DNA of 64,000 nucleotides from Rhododendron vialii (taxonomy: Eukaryota; Streptophyta; Magnoliopsida; Ericales; Ericaceae): contig NC_080560.1 of the NCBI RefSeq assembly GCF_030253575.1, forward strand, positions 41,215,001 to 41,279,000. The letters run 5' to 3'. The position numbers were made by a program, and so were the translations under genes. This document shows, piece after piece, positions 44,791 through 56,651 of this stretch (the stretch's first letter is position 1; every line of letters begins with the position of its first letter). The notes beneath the pieces were generated by a model that was not told the DNA's origin, did not search any database, and saw only the letters and a program-made list of their open reading frames with translations.

Positions 44791-46811
44791 ACAGTGGATC
44801 TTAGAGGTTTGATCCCTGATTTGTGCAGCAGGACATTCTGGTAAACACAACTTATCAGAAACCCTCCGAGCACACAATTCCATGTGAACAAACCATGTTC
44901 CTTTCTCTTCTTGGAAAACATGCTTTATGGGCAACAAATCAGGTAGGTGATAGAAGAACGATTTTTGCTTCACCTGCTAGAGACAATAGATAATGAAGCG
45001 CACAATTTATACATATACCACTGGCATTATTAGTAGTTAAGAAAGGGGACAAAACAATCTGACAATATATCATTAATCCATCTGCCCTGATCTCTCCAAC
45101 TTTAGGGAAGCAATTTGCTTCAGCTCTCTTGACTTCTCCTACAAAGCAAGGATCGGAAAAATTAATTAAAGCAAGCAGCATAGCCTAAGCCATCAACTAT
45201 TAAAGCTTTTATGAGCACTTTGCCACATAATTAACTGAAAACGAATTCAGAGCCATGCAGAAGATTATGAAGTTACCGAGAAGTCAGCCTACTCTAAACT
45301 AAGATCAAAGAATCAAACAAGATACACAGTAACAAAAGATAATGTTTGTGGAAACAACTAAAAAAATTACTATCAAAAGCCCTCCCTCATTGGGACTTAG
45401 ATCGTAAATTTTTTTCGTGTAGACTTTAGCTGCCATACTTCATCATGTAGACTTTATCGTGTAGAATTTTTATCGTGTACACTTTAGTTCTACAAGACAT
45501 GTTACGAAGAACATAGTCCATACTTCTAGTGTGTTGAGAGGAAATTATCCATGCTTATCAACAACAAAAAAAAAAAGTGAGAATATCCATACTAAAGGCA
45601 GACAACATTTTTTCTCCAAACCCATCGATCATCCTAAGCCATCTATTCTTAGCAAGACGGAAGTTTCAGACAGCCCAAGTAGGTTCAACTTCTACCTCTG
45701 TTTCAGAATTATTCAAGAACCTTAAAAACAAACTCATGAACTCTGGATTTGAGTATAGACCCCCAGCCTATGAGTTGCATATTTCGAGATATGCCATGAA
45801 CAAAGACGATGACAGGTATTAGGAAACATCTTTTTGATAGCATTGCCATTAACATTGATCAGTGAAAATATTCTTCGGTGCTTTGTGACCCATTGTCTCA
45901 AAAAAGTCTCAAACTACCAAGTAAATGTATCAGTAATCTCATTCAAGAGGAAGCTACAAGCATACCTACAAAAGGAGCAAGATCGTGTTATATTTATTTG
46001 TTTGGTATGTAGTATGACATACTATGTCACCAAAGCAATCATAATCTAGCTTAGATCTTCCATCTTTCCAACCAAAAAAATTTTGCTAGCCGATGATCCT
46101 CATCCAATTCTTCTAAGTGATAAGACACGGGATAACACAGTTTGTGCATCACCTTTTTCCAATCAAATTCATCATTCATGTACTGATAAAATTCGGGCAG
46201 TCTTACTGTGTTAACACGGCATTCAATAGACCACCAACTTCTTCAACCAAGAAAGAATTTGTCTTTACGCCTCTAATATCCGCATCAACCATAGAACTAA
46301 CAACACTAGCATTAGCATTGTTTATATGTCTATTTGCTTTTAAAATGTTTTTGGTACATGTCGACATGAACATTACAAAAATGACTAGCTTCCGAACATC
46401 TTTAAGTGGTATGAATAAATCAAAGCACTACAATTTCTCTTCTTTTCTTAATCAAAGCACCACAATTTCTTTTCTTTTCTCACCCATTCGGCCAAATGGA
46501 CAGTAAATGAGGTTGGGCATAAACCTAAAGTACACACGAATCATAATTTCTAGGTCGTTGTAGTCACGTTAATGGAATTCCAGATGCTGAGTATCTATAA
46601 ACCTATACAGAATTGTGGCGACAAAACTATAAATCTATTAATCAGAATTTCTTGTCAGTTCTTGCTTCTTGTTTTTTGCTTAATTGGGAGTAAAAACGTG
46701 TAGCCAAACAGCCTCCAAAAGAATTCAAGAGAGACCGAACCTGGTTTTGCTTGAATGTTGTGGTTCCCATTGCAAAGAGAGTTCTTGATTCTTGGACCGA
46801 TCACTGTGCGC

Positions 46812-46817
<6 letters not shown>
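44791..46817. other. Duplicated DNA of unknown content (unit I)
   Basis: Several short open frames exist (for example minus strand 44939-45181), but none matches a family I know. Paired with 50721-52750 in unit II at high identity; the copies differ by small indels that break most of these frames. Confidence 0.4.

Positions 46818-46852
<35 letters not shown>
46818..46852. repeat. (GA)n microsatellite (unit I)
   Basis: A GTGTGTGAGAGAG transition into about 17 GA units. Its unit II partner near 52750-52785 has expanded the GT part and shrunk the GA part. Confidence 0.9.
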
Positions 46853-46854
<2 letters not shown>

Positions 46855-46984
46855 GGGTGAGGAATTTGGTCCTTTAATTAGGTCTGTATTTTTTCAGGGT
46901 TTCAACTGAAAAAAGTAGGCCGCCATGAAGTCATGGTTCGTGGCTCGGAGATATAGTACAAAAGCGTGACTGATGAAAACGATT

Positions 46985-47400
46985 ACAAACTATCGCGGCC
47001 AAGAGCAATTAGAAGCGGCCTGAGGCAATTAGAAGCGGCGTGAATTTTTTAGAACACAAGAGAATCGTGCATCGTAATCACGCTTTCAGTAAATTGCGGC
47101 CAACTGTAGTTAGACGCGGCCAAGAGTAATTAGAAGCGGCCAAGTGTAATATGACGCGGCCAAGAATCATGTAAAACCCAATAGAATCGGGCGAAGTAAT
47201 CACGCTTTCAATAAATTGCGGCCAACTGTAGTTAGACACGGCCAAGAGTAATTAAAAGCGGCCAAATGTAATTTGACGCGGCCAAGAATCATGTAAAACC
47301 CAATAGAATCGGGCGTAGTAATCACGCTTTTAATAAATTGCGGCCAAGTGTAATTTAAAGCGTCCAAAAGTAATTGTTCGCTCCCAAGTGTTATTTTTTC
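46985..47400. repeat. Higher-order tandem repeat, 20-bp motif in 122-bp units (unit I)
   Basis: A motif near GCGGCCAAGAGTAATTAGAA recurs about a dozen times with variants. It is arranged in blocks of about 122 bp that each include 'caagaatcatgtaaaac.caatagaatcg.gc' and 'gtaatcacgctttcaataaattgcggcc'; block starts at 47161 and 47283 are 122 bp apart, with an older partial block before. It ends at a CTTCTTCTT run. Confidence 0.85.
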
Positions 47401-47483
47401 ATCTTCTTCTTCTTCCTCCCCAGATGACCAAAACCAAAAAGAATCAACTCAACGGAGAAAGATTATTGTCGTAGCAGAAAGAA

Positions 47484-47753
47484 TTGCTGGAAGAAAATTG
47501 TCAGTTCAGTTCTGGGCAAAACCCAATTTCTTCTTTCAAAATCACACGTCAGTTCTTCTTCCCTTGGTGTTTAATTCATTTGGACAATGCAACAAAACAA
47601 GACAAGTTTGAATCTTTCTGTTTGCATACAGCTACCAGCAGGGATGGAATCGGAATTTTGCAAACGCGAGGGCCGAAATATGAACAACAAGAAAGATGCC
47701 ACCGTCTAGTTCGTGGGCAAATATCTAACACCATATGTTGCGGCAGTAGCTAG
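47484..47753 (+). other. Open frame of unknown meaning, duplicated
   Basis: It reads ENCQFSSGQNPISSFKITRQ onward for 89 codons. The unit II counterpart at 53278-53649 has a longer open frame through the same region, ending at the same ISNTICCGSS and stop. I recognise no family. It directly follows the 122-bp repeat array. Could be part of a lost exon or chance. Confidence 0.25.
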
Positions 47754-49056
47754 GCACTCTCCGGGGATAATCTTGCAATCTTTTCGTAACAAACGTTGAG
47801 TGTCTCTAACAAAAAAGTAATCTATCAACTTCTGTTGGACCCACTAGCGTTCACAACTACTATAAGATCGAAAGCACTGAGAAATCCAAAATACTTCTAC
47901 TAGCTTCATTTTGGTCACCAAACCCAAAACCACCAGAGACTTTCTCATACCCTGGCCTATTAACTCCTCCAGGACCGTTGGAATCGCCACCTATGAACAG
48001 CTGAACAGCTTGGTGAGTCTTTGATTTAGTGAACAAAATGTAGGGAAACATCTGTTGGGTGTCTGGTTCAGGGTGGTCTTGATAAAACTGATACTTAAGT
48101 TTACGTTGCGGAATATGGTGAATTATGTGACCCAACTTGTGTTGGATAATTTTGTTTCATACTATTTTTAAATGCATGCTAAATTGGTTGTTTTTATTCC
48201 TTCTTTATTTCATCAAATGTGTTTGAAGCTGGAGGATTCAAGCAATCTAAATGATCAGTTAGAGAGGTGAGAGATCCTGACTATGAGCCCGTGAACATAT
48301 ATGAGTACGTGTGTACTGGTGCGATTCGGGTACGTCGATATGGTAAAAGTAAAACTAAGAACATGGGTATGGGATCATAATGGAGTGATTAATTGTTAAT
48401 GTGCCTGCTTGACATGCAATTGTCCTGTTATTTTGCTTCCTTGAATTTAGCTTGTGGGTATTAAATTGTCAAATCTTTTAATACACGTGGGAGATAGATT
48501 GAAATTTGTTGCCGGGAGGCAAGTTCTAGTTGTCCATTTTCATTCCTATTTAGGGTCTGAAGTTCCCCATTGCTACACTGAATTCTCTATCGCTTTGTAA
48601 CGGTTAAGTCGTGATGCAATGTACCATCATCTTTTCATCTGTGTAGCTTGGTCTTGTATAAGGAAAAGTTGGCTATGGGTATGTGGATGCGAGTGGATTG
48701 GTTAGTGGTGTCCCCCTTTAATATAAACGTGACTCATCTTGTTTTGAACGCAATGGGGCAGTCATTTGAAATTCTCTGTTTGTAAGCAAGTTTGAGCTAT
48801 CCGTTTTTTTTTCTGATGAACGAAGTGGAAGTTCCACGTTGCCGAAATCAATTAACTGTCGGACACTCCTTGCTGGAAAGGTATTACCATTGAAATTTTA
48901 AGTGTTAGAAACTGCTTATGATTTGTGAACTTCTGAAGACAATGCCAGCCCTATTGGGCTTGGATTTGGAAATTGAAAATTATCAACATAAGTACAAGTT
49001 TTTCTTTGGATCTGTCTTCATGGAATTTTTTTGAATAATCAACCATGAGCATTAAG

Positions 49057-49195
49057 AAGATGCCTCCTAGATCAGTTGGTAGAGCAGGTATAATGAGCTT
49101 CTCATTTGGCGAGGGTTCAAACCCCATCCCCTTTCCCCTCGGATAGCATAGATTAGGATTTTCTTGGTTCAAATTAAAAGAACAAAAACAAAGAG
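49057..49195 (+). repeat. tRNA-derived SINE-like element, copy 3
   Basis: The best preserved copy: 'tagatcagttggtagagc' A-box, 'cgagggttcaaacccc' B-box, body and A-rich end. Confidence 0.7.
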
Positions 49196-49259
49196 AATTA
49201 AGGGGCCTAACTATGGACCTCATTTACTTTAGATTTAATTTTCAGTAAGGAATATCTAA

Positions 49260-49870
49260 ATCATCTATTCAGAACATGGGTTTGGTACAAAGATATCTGG
49301 ACTAAATTTGGTATTATGCAAGTTGTCCAGACTAATCAGAATATCCCATGGATTATTGGTGTGTGAACAGTCTCAAGAAAGTTTCTCTAAGTCTCATGGT
49401 AATGTTCCTTGAAACATTTTATTTACTTTCATTATCGGGCATTTTTGGAAATCTTGGAAAAAAGTAAAGGTTTTGAGAATTTTGGCGGCGATATAACTAC
49501 TTTAATGTCTTTTATCTTCAAGTATGTCAGTGAAATCAAGGAGGCTTTTAATCTGAATTTTCCTACTAGATGCAGAAACATTAGATAAACAGCATGGTTT
49601 TTTTCCAGTTGGTTTGCTCGAGCTGAATACCTATGGATCGAAGTGCCAAGGGCAACCAAGGTGCAGCTGGGTGCAGCCGAGTTTTCAGAGAAAAGGAGGT
49701 GATTCGGGGGTCAGGCTACTTCAACGCTTGCCGAATAGCTCTCCTTTTGAAGCAGAATTATGGAGCATCCTGAATGGGCTTACCTCTATCAAGCAGCAAG
49801 ATTAGAAAGAATGTTAAAATAGAGTCCGGTTGCTCGCATCGTGGCTGTGAAGATGGAGGCTGATAGATCA
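49260..49870 (+). mobile_element. LINE RNase H relic (unit II)
   Basis: Same fragments as 42480-43240: GSKCQGQ-type reading, SSPFEAELWSILNGLTSIKQ in frame at about 49735-49800. The final ANKVADKLAK end is missing because the unit is deleted from about 49885. Confidence 0.72.
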
Positions 49871-50202
49871 TGTGACATTGAAGAAACATGACATTAACAG
49901 AAACATGACATCCTCTACTTCACCCAACTTTGATCTCAAACAAGTGATTTAGTGTCTCACTTTCTTCCTCCCCGTCTAAAATAATATCGTCAACATTCGA
50001 ATGAAACTGAAATTAGTGTGCAATAAGAAAAGTAGTACTACTCATCTAAGTACATAATCCACTCTCAACAAACAGAAAAAAGAGGGAAGACCAAAACCAT
50101 GGGAAAATTTGTAGATTAGCTGAACTATTGTGGAAGACCAGATAGCCATGTACTCCTCAACATACAACAGAAAACCAAACAGAGGCCATTGAACTTATTG
50201 TC

Positions 50203-50720
50203 ATTTAAACATGGCTGAATTGACCACTACTATTTCTATTTCACACATTTTGATCTCAAACATGTGTCCTGGTGTCTGAATTTCCTCTTCTCCATCTAAA
50301 ACAATTTCTTCAAGACTCAATGACACTCCACAAGAGAAACTGAGACACGGCTTCAACTTTGGCGCAACAACCATCTCTGCTTCATTGTTCAAAATCTGCA
50401 AAACCCTCCTCATAGTCATAGAGATGGCCTTTCAGTGCTATCCAGGTTCACCTCAGAAGCAAAAGCTTCTCCATTTCCCCCCACCTCGAACTCCCCCTTT
50501 AGCCTCTCATCCGCCGCCTCAACCACCTTCCCTTCGGAGTACAACCCCCAAACCAAATCAACCAAATTCACCATCTTTTGGCTAAAATTTTCTCTATCAA
50601 TCGGCCTCTTTTTGCACACCAATTCGAGAATCACAACTCCATAGCAGAAAACATCAGTTTTCTCTGAGTGCTTTCCCGTATTGAAGGTATTTTGGAGCCA
50701 AATACCCTATATCCGGTTGT
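50203..50720 (-). pseudogene. L-type lectin receptor kinase C-terminal fragment (unit II)
   Basis: Same fragment as at 44268: GYLAPKYLQ, ELVCKKRPIDRENF, NLVDLVWGLYSEGKVVEAAD, then MRRVLQILNNEAEMVVAPKL and LSFSCGVSLSLEEIVLDGEE. An 8-bp difference before RPSL and a small insertion (TGACTA) alter the joint differently from unit I, so both copies were broken and kept decaying separately. Confidence 0.8.
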
Positions 50721-52748
50721 TAGAGTGGATCTTAGAGGTTTGATCCCTGATTTGTGCAGCAGGACATTCTGGTAAACACAACTTATCAGAAACCCTCCAA
50801 GTACACACTTCCATGTGAATAAACCATGTTCTTTTCTCTTCTTGGAAAACATGCTTTCTGGGCAACGAATCAGGAAGGTGATAGAAGAACGATTTTTGCT
50901 TCACCTGCTAGAGACAATAGATGATGAAGCGCATAATTGATACATACACCACGGGCATGTTTAGTAGTCAAGAAAGGGGACAAAACGATCTGACAACATA
51001 TCATTAATCCATCTGCCCTGATCTCTCCAACTTTAGGGAAGCAATTCGCTTGAGCTCTCTTGACTTCTCCTACAAAGCAAGGATCGAAAAAATTAATTAG
51101 AGCAAGCAGCACAGCCTAAGCTGTCAACTATTAAAGCTTTTATGAGCACTTCACCACATAATAACTGAAAACGAATTGAGAGCCATGCAGAAGATTATGA
51201 AGTTACTATAAGTCAGCCTACTCTAAACTAAGATCAGAGAATCAAACAAGATACACAGTAACAAAAGATGATGTTTGTGGAAACAACAACTGAAAAAATT
51301 ACTATCAAAAGCCCCCCTCATTGGGACTTAAATCTTAAATTTTTATCGTGTAGACTTTAGCTGCCTGCATCAACAGTTTATGCCTTCAGCTGCTAACTCA
51401 CATTGTTCTTCATAATGATGGACCATTTCTGTGAAGTTCATAGTTCTACAAGACATGTTACAAAGAACATTGTCCATACTTCCAGTGTGTTGAGTGGAAA
51501 TTATCCGGCAAGTGAGAATATCCATACTAAAGGCAGAAAAAAAAATTTCTTCAAACCCATCGATCATCCTAAGCCATCTACTCTTAGCAAGACGGAAGTT
51601 TCTGACAGTTGCAGCCGAAGTCGGTTCAACTTCTACCTCTGTTTCAGAATCATTCAAGCACCTTAAAACAAACTCATGAACTCTGGATTTGAGTATAGAC
51701 CCTGAGCCTTTGAGTTGCATATTTCGAGATATGCCATGAACAAAGACGATGACAGGTATTAGGAAACATTTTTTTGATAGCATTGCCATTAACATTGATC
51801 AGTGAAAATATTCTTCGGGGCTTTGTAACCCATTGTCTCGAAAAAGTCTCAAACTACCAAGTAAATGTATAAGTACTCTCGTTCAAGAGGAAGGCACAAG
51901 CATACCTACAAAAGGAGCAAGATCGGGTAATATTTATTTGTTCGGTATATAGTATGACATACCACGTTACCAAAGCAATCATAATCTAGCTTAGATCTTC
52001 CATCGTTCCAACAAAAAAAATTTTGCTAGCCGATGATTCTCATCCAATTCTTCTGAGTAATAAGACACGGGATAACACAGTTTGTGCATAACCTTTTTCC
52101 AATCAATTTCATCATTCATGTACTGATAAAATTCGGGCAGTCTTACTGTGTTAACACGGCATTCAATAGACCACCAACTTCTTCAACCAAGAAAGAATTC
52201 GTCTTTACGCCTCTAATATCCGCATCAACCATAGAACTAATAACACTAGCCTTAGCATTGTTTATACGTCTATTTGCTTTTAAAATGTTTTTGGTACGCG
52301 TCGACATGAACATTACAAAAATGACTAGCTTCCGAACATCTTTAAGTGGTATGAATAAATCAAAGCACTACAATTTCTCTTTTTTTCTTAATCAAAGCAC
52401 AACAATTTCTTTTCTTTTCTTTTCTCACCCATTCGGCTAAATGGATAGTAAATGAGGTTGGGCATAAACCTAAAGTACACACGAATCATAATTTCTAGGT
52501 CGTTGTAGTCACGTTAATGTAATTCCAGATGCTGAGTATCTATAAACCTGTACAGAATTGTGGCGACAAAACTATAAATCTATTAATCAGAATTTCTTGT
52601 CAGTTCTTGCTTGTTGATTTTTGCTTAATTGGGAGTAATAACGTGTAGCCAAACAGCCTCCAAAAGAATTCAAGAGAGACCGAACCTGGTTTTGCTCGAC
52701 TGCTGTGGTTCCCATTGCAAAGAGAGTTCTTGATTCTTGGACCGATTA

Positions 52749-52750
<2 letters not shown>
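50721..52750. other. Duplicated DNA of unknown content (unit II)
   Basis: Counterpart of 44791-46817. A minus-strand open frame of 141 codons at 51370-51795 (with SRVHEFVLRCLNDSETEVEV) is interrupted in unit I and matches nothing I know. Confidence 0.4.
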
Positions 52751-52785
<35 letters not shown>

Positions 52786-52939
52786 CTGAGTGAGGAATTT
52801 GGTCCTTTAATTAGGTCTGTATTTTTTCAGGGTTTCAACTGAAAAAGAAGTTGGCCTCCATGAAGTCATGGTTTGTGGGTCGGAGTTACTTCATGGTTTG
52901 TGGGTCGGAGTTATAGTACAAAAGCGCGACTGATGAACA

Positions 52940-53300
52940 CCATTACAAAAAAATCGCGGCCAGAAGCAATTAAACGCGTCCAGAAGTACTTAGACGCGGC
53001 CAAGAGTAATTCAACCCGTCCAAGAATCATGTAAAAGACAAAAGAATCGCGTGTAGTAATCACGCTTTCAATAAATTCCGTCCAAGTGTAAAAATACAAG
53101 TCCAGAAGTAATTAAAAGCGGCCAAGTGTAGTTCGATACAGCCAAAAGTAATGTAAAACACAACAGAATCGTGCATTGTGATCACGCTTTCAATAAATTG
53201 CGGCCAAGTGTAATTAGACGCGTTCAAGAGTAATTGAAAGCGACCGTGTGTAATTCCTTCTGGCCAAAAGTAATTGTTTGGGGCCAAGTGTAATTTTTTC
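52940..53300. repeat. Higher-order tandem repeat (unit II)
   Basis: Counterpart of the array at 46985. The same 'gcggccaag.gtaatt' motif and 'gtaatcacgctttcaataaatt' markers occur at about 53060 and 53180, but many CGG are now CGT or TGG and the blocks differ in number. Confidence 0.82.
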
Positions 53301-54189
53301 ATCTTCTTCTTCTTCCCCAGATGACCAAAACCGGAAAGAATCAACTCAACGGAGAAAGATTATTGTAGTAGCAGAAAAATTTGCCGGAAGAAAATTGTCA
53401 TTCAGTTCTGGGCAAAACCCAACTTCTTCTTTCAAAATCACACGTCAGTTCTTCTTCCCTTGGTTTTTAATTCATTTGGACAACGCAACAAAACAAGACA
53501 AGTTTGAATCTTTCTGTTTGCATACAGGTACCAGCAGGGACGGAACCGAAATTTTGCAAACGCGAGGACCGAAATATGAACAACAAGAAAGATGCCACCA
53601 TCTAGTTCGTGGGCAAATATCTAACACCATATGTTGTGGCAGTAGCTAGGCACTCTCCGGGGATAGTCTTGCAATCTTCGCATTACAAACGTTGAGTGTC
53701 TCTAACAAAAAAGTAATCTATCAGACTTCTGTTGGACCCACTAGCGTTCACAACTATAAGATTGAAAGCACTGCGAAATCCAAAATACTTCTACTAGCTT
53801 CATTTTGGTAACCAAACCCAAAACCACCAGAGACTTTCTCATACCCTGGCCTATTAACTCCTCCAGGACTGTTGGAATCGCCGCCTATGAACAGCTGAAC
53901 AGCTTGGTGAGTCTTTGATTTTGTGAACAAAATGTAGGGAAACATCTGTTGGGTGTCTGGGTCAGGGTGGTGTTGATAAAACTGATACTTAAGTTTATGT
54001 TGCAGAATATGGTGAATTATGTGATCCAACTTGTGTTGGATAATTTTGTTTCATACTATTTTTTAATGCATGCTAAATTGGTTGTTTTTATTCCTTCTTT
54101 ATTTCATCAAATGTGTTTGAAGCTGGAGGATAGCTGGAGGATTCAAGCAATCTAAATGATCAGTTAGTGAGGTGAGAGATCCTGAGTAT

Positions 54190-55626
54190 GATCCAACCCA
54201 GAGATCAACAGTGATGACAATGGGCAAGATTATTCGGATAAACTGACAAATGAAGAGTTGCAAAATCTGGACAACATGATGGAATTTTAGTCAAAAGAGG
54301 TAATCATTCCTGCTTTTGGTCCCACTGGCACCGAAAGCAGAAACAGTCACCTCCCAATCAGCCATCATTTCACCTTTTGGCCCCATCTGCACCGAAAGTG
54401 GAAACAGTCAGCAATCATTTCTGCTTTTGGCCCTACTAGCACCAAAAGCAGGAACAGTCACCTACTTTAGTCATATGGCTGAGCCTCTTTAATATTTTGA
54501 CTTTGATTTGGTTTAATAGTGGATTGAGAAGATATGTTGTTGGGGTAAGAATTCTTTTCCCTTTTTGTAACTGTCGTAATAGTTTTAGCCCTTTTATAAT
54601 ATTTTTCTAAGTAATTAAAAAAGTAGATTTCAGTTCTTATTTCATTCATGAAGTTTTCCCATTGAGCAATTATTTTGGCTTGTCTGGATCGTGAATATTT
54701 ATTAGCATAGTCTTTTCTTTTTTGTTTATTTTTCTTTAACTTAAATTCTTTGTATAATTTATCAAAATCAATTTCAAAATCTTTATGTAAAACACGTAAA
54801 TTTGGGTCAACTTCTTCAAAATCTGTTTGAGTTGGAGACCCTTGGGAGGATTTTGCCCGTGTAGAATAACAGGGTTTACTAATTTGTGAACTTGACTCAA
54901 CACCTTTTAATTTAATGCTAAGATCAAGCAAATTTTTGTCGCTCAGACTCACAATGAATACAGAAGTAGTACTTTAATCTTGACTAAGTATGAGTAAGCA
55001 ATTTCTGAAAACCCAAAACTTTGTTTACTCTCTCTCTCTAACTCTATTTTTACTATCTTGAATAGCCTATTTCAGCCTATTGACTTCTCGAATCCTTTTA
55101 TAGAATAAGGACCCGAGTTTTACAAGTGCTGAATGACTCAGCCATGTGACTAAAGTAGGTAACTGTTCCTGCTTTTGGTGCTGGTAGGGCCAAAAGCAGA
55201 AATGATTGCTGACTGTTTCCACTTTCGGTGCAGATGGGGCCGAAAGGTGAAATGATGGCTGACTGGGAGGTGACTATTTCTGCTTTCGGTGCTGGTGGGA
55301 CCAAAAGCAGGAATGATTACCTCTTTTGACTAAAATTCCATCATGTTGTTCAGATTCTGCAACTCTTCATTTGTCAGTTTATCCCAATAATCTTGCCCAT
55401 TGTCATCACTGTTGATCTCTGGGTTGGATTCTTGGTCTTCTCTGTCTTCAGTTTGATGACTCAAATTGTCCCAATAATTCTGGTATTCTTTGACTAGGTT
55501 TTGGAATTTCGTATAGAAGATAAATGGAACTTCTTGAATAGGACCAGTGGACTTGATTTTTTGGATAGAATCTTCACAAATTAAATGATACTTGCCTTCA
55601 AGGAAATAATCATCATTTCCAAGATT
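54190..55626 (-). mobile_element. Endogenous pararetrovirus fossil (Caulimoviridae-like, perhaps Florendovirus/Petuvirus)
   Basis: An insertion in array unit III. The right part encodes, on the minus strand, an acidic, Asn/Gln-rich protein end. Next comes a non-coding stretch with small hairpin repeats, a TATA-like box near 55100, a leader, and the start of a lysine-rich coding region (about 54952-54467) of the kind near the 5' end of caulimovirid genomes. The left part (54196-54478) is an inverted copy of the right part (about 55133-55435), so this is a rearranged fragment. It is far shorter than the 7-8 kb genomes of the family; no reverse transcriptase, capsid or movement domain is recognisable. 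It is broken and partial. The arms have diverged modestly, so it is neither brand-new nor ancient. Family is inferred from composition and order. Confidence 0.55.
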
Positions 55627-56144
55627 GGGTATTAAATTTTCAATCTTTTAATACACGTGGGAGATAGATTGAAATTTGTTGCCGGGAGGCAAGTTCTAGT
55701 GGTCCATTTTCATTCCTATTTAGGGTCTGAAGCTCCCCATTGCTGCACTGAATTCTCTATCGCTTTGTAACGGTTAAGGCTTGATGCAATGAACCATCAT
55801 CTTTTCATCTGAGTAGCTTGGTCTTGTTTAGGTGGCAGATTCTAGATTTTGGGATATTTGTTTGTCAATTCGGTCATTTTTCTGATATGTCAATTCCGTT
55901 TCATTGTTACAACACATGCATATGGTCAAACAAATTTGTTCTCTCTGTGTTTTTGGAACATTGCTGAGAACTATGGTGAATTCTCTGAATTTTCCATACT
56001 GAGTAATATTTCTGTTGGATGATTTTGGTTATACTTCTTATTCATGTATGCTAATTGATTCTTTTTCTTTTAAATTCCCCTTTCTTCGTTAGGGACTACG
56101 TACCAAGTATGACTGATTCTTTAGGCATGCTTAAATCATGATAA

Positions 56145-56262
56145 CGATGGACTTTTCTGTCAAGAAATTGGTTTGGGATCTTCATTTGAACAGGCACGAG
56201 GAAGAAACTCGTGAACTATTGAGGTTGTACAAGGAAAAGTTGGCTGTGGCAAATTGCAATTA
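56145..56262 (+). pseudogene. mTERF C-terminal relic (unit III)
   Basis: 'gatggacttttctgtcaagaaattggtttggg' to 'aggaaaagttggctgtggcaa' and stop: the same shortened mTERF end as at 41768. Confidence 0.7.
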
Positions 56263-56651
56263 ATTACACATGGGTATGTAGATGCGAGTGGATTGGTTAG
56301 TGGTGTCCCCCTTTAATATAAACGTGACTCGCCTTGTTTTGAACGCAATGGGGCAGTCATTTGAAATTCTCTGCTGGTAAGAAAGTTTGAGTTATCTGTT
56401 TTTCTTCCGATGAACGAAGTGGAAGTTCCACGTTGCCGGAATCAATTAACTGTCGGAAACTCCTTGCTGGAAAGGTATTACCATTGATGTGTTTAGTGTT
56501 GAATCTGCTTATGATTTGTGAACTTCTGAAGACAATACCAGCCCTATTGAGCTTGGATTTGGAAATTGAAAATTATCATCAAAATAAGTACAAGGATTTC
56601 TTTGGATCTGTCTTCATTGAATTTTTTTTGAATAATCAACCCGGAGCATTA

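Larger units (their letters stand above)
41030..48230 (+). repeat. Amplified array unit I (about 7.2 kb)
   Basis: Begins at 'ttgaagctggaggattgcaagcaatctaaatgatcag' and ends where the same phrase returns at about 48230. It contains the Lunapark echo, long flank, mTERF relic (41768), SINE (42283), LINE relic (42480), lectin-kinase fragment (44268), unknown DNA, a GA tract and the 122-bp repeat array (46985). The block from 43957 onward has a close counterpart about 5.94 kb later. Confidence 0.85.
48231..54165 (+). repeat. Amplified array unit II (about 5.9 kb)
   Basis: It repeats unit I with the same order of parts, but with about 1.3 kb less: the stretch between the flank and the mTERF relic is deleted, leaving only 'cttgtataaggaaaagttggctatggg' at about 48655, and the region after the LINE RNase H relic is shorter. 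From 49895 to 54165 it matches 43957-48260 closely with offsets of 5.90-5.95 kb. Confidence 0.87.

Noticed and set aside
47860-48135. Minus-strand open frame (91 codons) duplicated at 53754-54029
   Set aside because: Both copies are open and similar, but I could not assign a family. Conservation is explained by recent duplication of the DNA, so coding is not supported.
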